Below, in pieces: positions 59,126 to 64,000 of a stretch of DNA of 64,000 bases (positions are counted from its first letter, which is position 1; the number at the start of each line of letters is the position of its first letter). Origin of the DNA: Chroicocephalus ridibundus (lineage: Eukaryota > Chordata > Aves > Charadriiformes > Laridae); the NCBI RefSeq assembly GCF_963924245.1, contig NC_086291.1:3680306-3744305 (forward strand), in the 5' to 3' direction. The notes beneath the pieces are model-generated. The model was not told the DNA's origin and made no database searches. It was given only the letters and a program-made list of their open reading frames with translations. The position numbers and the translations under genes were made by a program.

Positions 59126-60404
59126 TTCCTTTTTTGTTGCATAGGAAATGCAGTACTTGCTTCCAGTAATTGTATTGTAATGTGAGAAGGTGGTAGCACT
59201 AATGGTTGAATACAAGAGTTAAACTAATCCACACCAGCTCAAAAAACCTGCGGAGACTTAGTTGAATAAGAATGGATGCCCACAGTGATTCTCAACCAAT
59301 TACAATTTTTTTCACAGAACACAGTAAAACTAAAATGGTAACTATGAGAGTCAATACAAGTATACTAGAGGCACGAGGGGCCTGACTCATAAAAAAAAAA
59401 TGAACACGACATGGTATTAACACGGGTGTCAAGTGAATTTGCGGCAGATCTTTCACACGGCCGGTGGAAATTTTAGCGCCCCCAATTTCCAATTGTCGCT
59501 GCGGGACTCGGCGGGGGCCAGGCCGGGGCAGCGGGACAGGGCCAGGACAGAGCTCCAAATGGAGATTTCTCCTTGATTGTATTGCCAAAGCAAAGAATTT
59601 CACGGGCCTTTCCCCAGGGCAGCAGTGGCAGCCGGGCGCCGGGGGCAGGAGCAGGCAGCGGGTGCCAAGCCGGGCACTCTCTTCCTACCGTGCTCCATCT
59701 ACAAACGCATCTTTTTTTCTTTTTTTCCCCCCCTCATATTAATTTGTGGATGCAGATAAAAAGGCGGGGGGGGGGTGGGGTGGAATTTCACCCAACACAA
59801 TTGTTTTTGTTCATGCTCGAGCATAGAAGATTAACTAAGTGGAAAATAGTCTTCCCTAAAAAACCAAAAAAAGCGTAGAAGTACAAAAGTTCACATTGTG
59901 TACGAACGTTTGCCTTTGCAAAGGTTTTTCTCTAGAGCTCAGAGGTAGCGATCTGGCGTCTTTTTTTTGTTGTTTTTTTTTGTTTTGTTTTTTTTTTTTT
60001 CCTGGTACGGACAAGATCTCGTTTGTAACCGAGCAGCCTCGTACCACCGCGTTCCGCACCCCTGGCATCGCCCGGAGCGCGGCGTCTCCCTGCCTCCCCC
60101 CGTTCTCCTGCCAGCCTGCGGTGGGAGCATGGTCCTGCGCTGCCCCGGCCCTTCCTGGACCCTTCCCGGGGCTCCGCTGGGGTCCGGGGGGGACGGCCAG
60201 GGGAAGGGGAGGGAGAGGAAAGCGGGGCTCGCCCAAGCGCGGGCTGGGAGAGCAAACCATCCTCCATTTTTGGCCGGGAAAAGCCCACCACCAGCCTCCC
60301 GTGTTAATAGCAAAGGAGCTTTTATGAATCGGGCCCAAAGTTTGTACAGAGTTTGTTTGAAGAAAAATATTGCAACTGTGCATGAAACTAAACAACCACA
60401 TGAG

Positions 60405-60463
60405 GTTTTTTTTTTTCTTTTTTCTTTTTTTTTTTTTTTTCAAAAGGGTTTTTTTTTTTTCTT
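60405..60463 (+). repeat. T-rich low-complexity tract
   Basis: Nearly pure T with few C is interrupted by CAAAAGGG. In the minus-strand transcript it reads as an A-rich tract of about 55 bases, which could serve as an internal oligo-dT priming site. Confidence 0.9.
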
Positions 60464-60726
60464 TCTATATGAGGAAGTCTGGTGTGAAGAAGGGTCAAGC
60501 ATGGGGTACCTGGTGAACCGCTGCCCATTAAGAAATCTCTCGCAACGTCAGCTCGATCAGCTCGGTTGTGGGTTTAAAGGACTGTCCCCCAAATTTGAAC
60601 TTTATGCGGCTGTTCTTTCAGAGCAAGCTCTCTGAATTCTTAGGGTAGCTTTTTGAGACGAAAATCTTAACCAGGCACGGATTTCTGGTCTCAAACACCA
60701 TGTCCTGCCCTCTAGGAACGGAGAGG

Positions 60727-60813
60727 AGGAAAAAAAAAAAAAAAAAAAAAAAAACCAAACAAAAAAAAGAAAAAGAAGAAAAGGAAAAAAAAAGAAAAAA
60801 AAGAAAAAAAACC
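60727..60813 (+). repeat. A-rich low-complexity tract with A25
   Basis: A run of 25 A (60730-60754) is followed by A-rich sequence with single G or C interruptions. In the minus-strand transcript this is an 85-base U-rich tract. It lies about 270 bases 5' of the A-rich tract formed by 60405-60463 in that transcript. Confidence 0.9.
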
Positions 60814-62338
60814 CAAAACACAAGTAATACTGAATTTAAGTAAATGTATACCTCCAAAATACTGAAAACACCCCAAATCAAGAAAAGACAGAATTTGCGT
60901 TCTCAGTGAAATATCTTTAAACCTATCTGACAAGAACCAAGTCAGAAAAAAAGACTAACATAACTTTGAGTAATATTCATACAGCTACTAAGCATTATGG
61001 AATAGCATGCATTAATATTGTACGGTTATTTTACATCACCTATATCAGAAGGTTCTGACAGACAGCGAAGGCTACCGGTGTAGAAAAAATCTTACTTCAG
61101 AAGAGCAATATAATACAGATTTCACAGGCACTACATTTTAATATATCAGGTATTATGCTGGTTTTCTTATAATTCTTTCTGTCCTAAAGCTGGCATTATA
61201 ACAATGACCGAAAAGGCAAGGATCGAAGTAAACGGAAAGTAGATACCAAAGTTGATATATTCTTTTCTTTTTTTTTCTTTTTTTTCTTTTTTTTTTCAGA
61301 TAGATTAGTGCATAGTTTTCATGCAGATAAACACTGCTATGCATTTACATTGTTGGAAAGCAGAGTGAATTGAGCCCAAGTTGTCACATTTTTGTAAATC
61401 ATTTTGCCAGCCTGTAATAGCACCATGTAATGGATTTGCATTAAACATTAAATTGATTTCAGAATTGGTGACACAGTATTCACTACAGTTAAGTGCTATG
61501 GAATAGCTTCAATGTTACCTGCTATATATCAAAGCAATTTTCATCCCACTGCTTTTTTATTGGAAAAAATAAAAGGAAAATGTACTCGATACTAATTAGA
61601 CTATTGCGCAGCCTTGGACTTGATGATGGCATAGCTGGGTTTACTGTCAAACAGTAATACATGCATTGACTTCAAGACAAAATTGGCATTGTAAGCTCGA
61701 TTTAATGAAAATCCTGCCTGGCAGGCAGTGTTAACTTCACAAGACCTGCCTCCGACAGACCTCATGAGGTTTATTTTGTTATTTATTTATTGTTTAGGTG
61801 CCATTGAAGCTCTCCTTACATTGTCATGCCGGTTATGGTTTTAATTTTGTTCGATGGAGGCCTTCTACCAAAAAAAAAAAAAAAAAAGAAAAAAAGAAAA
61901 AGATATTTCCAGAGACACAATGCAAAGTACAATATTAACTGACATTCTTTAAAAAAAAAAAAAATAATTCACCACAAGGAAAAAAAAACTGTTTTAGGCT
62001 ATGTATCTGGGTTTTTTTGTATTTTTGTACAGTAAATATTTTATAACACTGTTACTACAAAGCTGCAAATATACGGAACAAAGAGAACTAGAGAAAGAAA
62101 AAAAAAATGTTAGAGGGATTTTGCATATTCCTGTGGGCTGACTGAATACTGTGGAGTTGAGAAAACTTGGTGTTTCTTTTCCCCTTCGACCTTAAGGGGA
62201 GGGGGAACAAGCAACAGAGACAAAGTGTACCATGGCTGCCTAAACTCGAAGCCCGAAAGTTTTTCTTATAAAGGAGGAAGAATAAATAATAATGGCATTG
62301 CTGGGGTGTGCGGCATGATAAAAGCAAGTGCCCTCGCT

Positions 62339-62384
62339 CAAAAAAAAAAAAAAAAGAAAAAAAAAGAGGAAAAAAAAAAGGAAA
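62339..62384 (+). repeat. A-rich low-complexity tract
   Basis: A-runs are broken by single G. The tract is U-rich in the minus-strand transcript. Similar tracts are at 61869-61905 and 63069-63091, and a T-rich one at 61263-61299. Confidence 0.85.
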
Positions 62385-62444
62385 GGAATTAACTTGAGAA
62401 GAAGTCAATTCGCGCTAAGCCATTTCTCGGGCTTTAAATTTGGA

Positions 62445-62465
62445 TGGGGGGGGTGGGTGGGTGGG
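62445..62465 (+). other. G-quadruplex-prone sequence
   Basis: GGGGGGGGTGGGTGGGTGGG on the plus strand fits a four-run, one-base-loop quadruplex motif, among the most stable types. The inferred transcript is from the other strand, so the RNA would be C-rich and only the DNA would form it. Confidence 0.6.
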
Positions 62466-64000
62466 CACAGGTCAGAGTATTTGTGGGTCTGACGGATTCT
62501 GGAGCGAAAAAAAAAAAGCCAAACCAACCCAAAATCAGAAAAAAGTTGTTCGCGTGACTCAAAAAAGAAGGAGGGGAGCGGGAAGGGGACCCGAGGCGGA
62601 GAGCGGGGGCTCCTGCCTGCTCCTGCCTGCACACCCCCGGCGGGACCCCCGGCTCGGCGCCCGCTCCGGAGGGTCAAACACTGTCTGTTCCCTCCACCTG
62701 CACGGAACGGAGCCGCCGGCTTTCCCGCCTGGGAGCAAGGTGAAGGAAACTTGAATTTAGCGTGTAATACTTTACAACCCCTGTTGGTTAACACCCTTGA
62801 CCGCCTACCTAATGTTTTAAAGCCTTTAAAACATTTTTTTTTCTCGCAATTCTGCTCAGAGTTCCCTAACTTTAGCGTCATCAAACTTAATATGACAAAA
62901 TACCTTCAAAAATACAGCATACCTGTAATGTCCATTTACAATGGTTCTTCAGTAGCCTATACTTCTCAAGCATAGGAATATGCTATACCATTGAGAGAAG
63001 AAAAATAACTGTATTTAAATACATACAAAAAGGAAACGGGAAAGTTTTTAACTTAAATCCAGTTCCCAAAGGAAAAAAAAAAAAAAAAAAAAGCAATTCT
63101 ATGAACGCTGCCTTTATAACGAACAATCAGAAATTCCACTAAGCTAATTTGACAGAAATTTTTCCTCATTTAAACAACATTACAAAAGTCCTGCATTATA
63201 AAATAGGGTAGAATAAATCAGTGTAATCAATAAAACTATACAACATACAAATTACATATCTTCTGAGTGGGCAGTTTAATTCTCTCTCTTTGCAGCCATG
63301 ACTACAACATGCTCACTAAAAACAACTAACTGCCCAAACTATTGCTTAGTTTGTTTTGTTTAAAAAAGGGTGCAATTTTATTGTATATACAACCAATTTA
63401 CTGGTAATACCTTGTCTCATAGCAAGGTTCTGACAAAATGTTTGTCTAGGCTTTTTTCCCTTCACTGTGAAGCACTGAAAGCTGCTATTTTTTTTTTTTT
63501 TAGTGCACATATGTCTTAATAAAGTAATGCCCAGCTAAGTGCTATAGGGAAGGCAAAGGATGCTGGCTAGAGGATGTGATACCATATACTAACAATCACA
63601 CAATACAATAGAGCAAAATGACTACTCAACCACTTATCAGACACATATGAAAATCCAAAACATTTTATTTTTTCCTTAAATAGAGAATAACCAGTAAACA
63701 ATTTTCAGAACTTGGAAGTTTAAAAACGTGCATATAAAAATGGGCATTATATACTTTTATTGAATGTGGATTGATTGCAGTCTGCTAATAAAAATGGGTG
63801 TGGGATCTGAAGAAAAAGGAAGTTTTTTTTTTTTTTTTAAGGCTTGCTTGTGAAAGGAACAGTTGTAAAACAAAAATTGCTTGAAGCAGGGTTCAGCTTA
63901 GTGCTTCACAGTTTGACTGCTTCTCTAAGAAGAGCCCTTCCTGCATGTGCATTCAAAAATCACAAAAGTACAAAGACAAACACCTAAAACACACTGCGTC

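Larger units (their letters stand above)
59101..64000 (-). other. NFIA: Long 3'UTR, probably the distal part of the NFIA 3'UTR
   Basis: NFIA is a nuclear factor I transcription factor for gliogenesis and erythro-myeloid fate; its mRNA has a very long 3'UTR. In amniotes the order is NFIA-TM2D1-PATJ, with TM2D1 opposite to the other two, exactly the orientation seen here. On the minus strand this region is non-coding and AT/U-rich, rich in U- and A-tracts, and ends in a good poly(A) signal with GU-rich downstream element. Matches to miR-29 (61428-61435), miR-30, miR-27, miR-128 and let-7 seeds occur. No NFIA coding exon is in the window, so the name rests on synteny and 3'UTR-like character. 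GC-rich inserts at about 59470-60300 and 62560-62740 are atypical for the rest. Confidence 0.6.

Noticed and set aside
59856..60443. 195-codon minus-strand frame rich in Lys
   Set aside because: It runs through poly-T/poly-A tracts and GC-rich DNA inside a 3'UTR; the K-runs are homopolymer translation.
61263..61299. Strong polypyrimidine tract ending CAG on the plus strand, like a splice acceptor
   Set aside because: It is a low-complexity tract within the minus-strand 3'UTR, and no plus-strand exon follows.
1..64000. CRISPR arrays, operons, bacterial mobile elements, tRNA or rRNA genes
   Set aside because: The window is vertebrate nuclear DNA. I saw no direct-repeat/spacer array, no tRNA cloverleaf with A and B boxes, and no rRNA sequence, though small RNA genes could escape reading by eye.

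Overview
This is a vertebrate nuclear genome window, almost certainly from a bird. Coding exons are short, are bounded by consensus splice sites and are separated by kilobase introns. Three truncated insertions carry the 3' end of CR1, the dominant avian LINE. The gene order PATJ - TM2D1 - (NFIA 3' end) is the order known from amniotes next to human 1p31. I cannot name the species from the sequence alone.

Layout. (1) Positions 1 to about 18750, minus strand: the 5' half of PATJ (INADL). Seven coding exons between 12735 and 3338 encode residues 1-354, that is the L27 domain, PDZ1 and PDZ2. The rest of the gene lies beyond the left edge. A GC-rich CpG block at 18.4-19.1 kb holds candidate non-coding first exons. 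(2) About 20.76 to 41.44 kb, plus strand: TM2D1, complete. Six coding exons give a 206-residue protein with a signal peptide, a Cys- and sequon-rich lumenal/extracellular part, and a TM2 domain with the DRF motif. Its first intron has the terminal dinucleotides and branch site of a U12-type AT-AC intron. A strong splice donor lies 8 bases after the stop codon, so a non-coding last exon near 41.27-41.44 kb is possible. PATJ and TM2D1 are divergent, with about 2.4 kb between their promoter regions. (3) 41.4 to 59.1 kb: no recognisable gene. It becomes GC-rich from about 43 kb and holds two adjacent unrelated minisatellites, a CR1 copy with a readable reverse-transcriptase C-terminal remnant, and AT-rich patches with homeodomain-type TAATTA cores that look like candidate enhancers. 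(4) 59.1 to 64.0 kb, minus strand: a long 3'UTR-like region ending in AATAAA plus a GU-rich element. By synteny this is the distal 3'UTR of NFIA; no NFIA coding sequence is in the window.

The genes do not form one pathway. PATJ is a Crumbs/PALS1 tight-junction scaffold, TM2D1 is a small membrane protein of the TM2 family (almondex/amaretto/biscotti group), and NFIA is a transcription factor. The closest thing to shared logic is the divergent PATJ/TM2D1 promoter region, where four copies of a YY1-like motif recur about every 56 bp just upstream of TM2D1.

I found no convincing new biological system. The most distinctive observations are the AT-AC intron of TM2D1, the periodic YY1-like array, and one coding-like open frame at 39.1-39.3 kb that I cannot identify.
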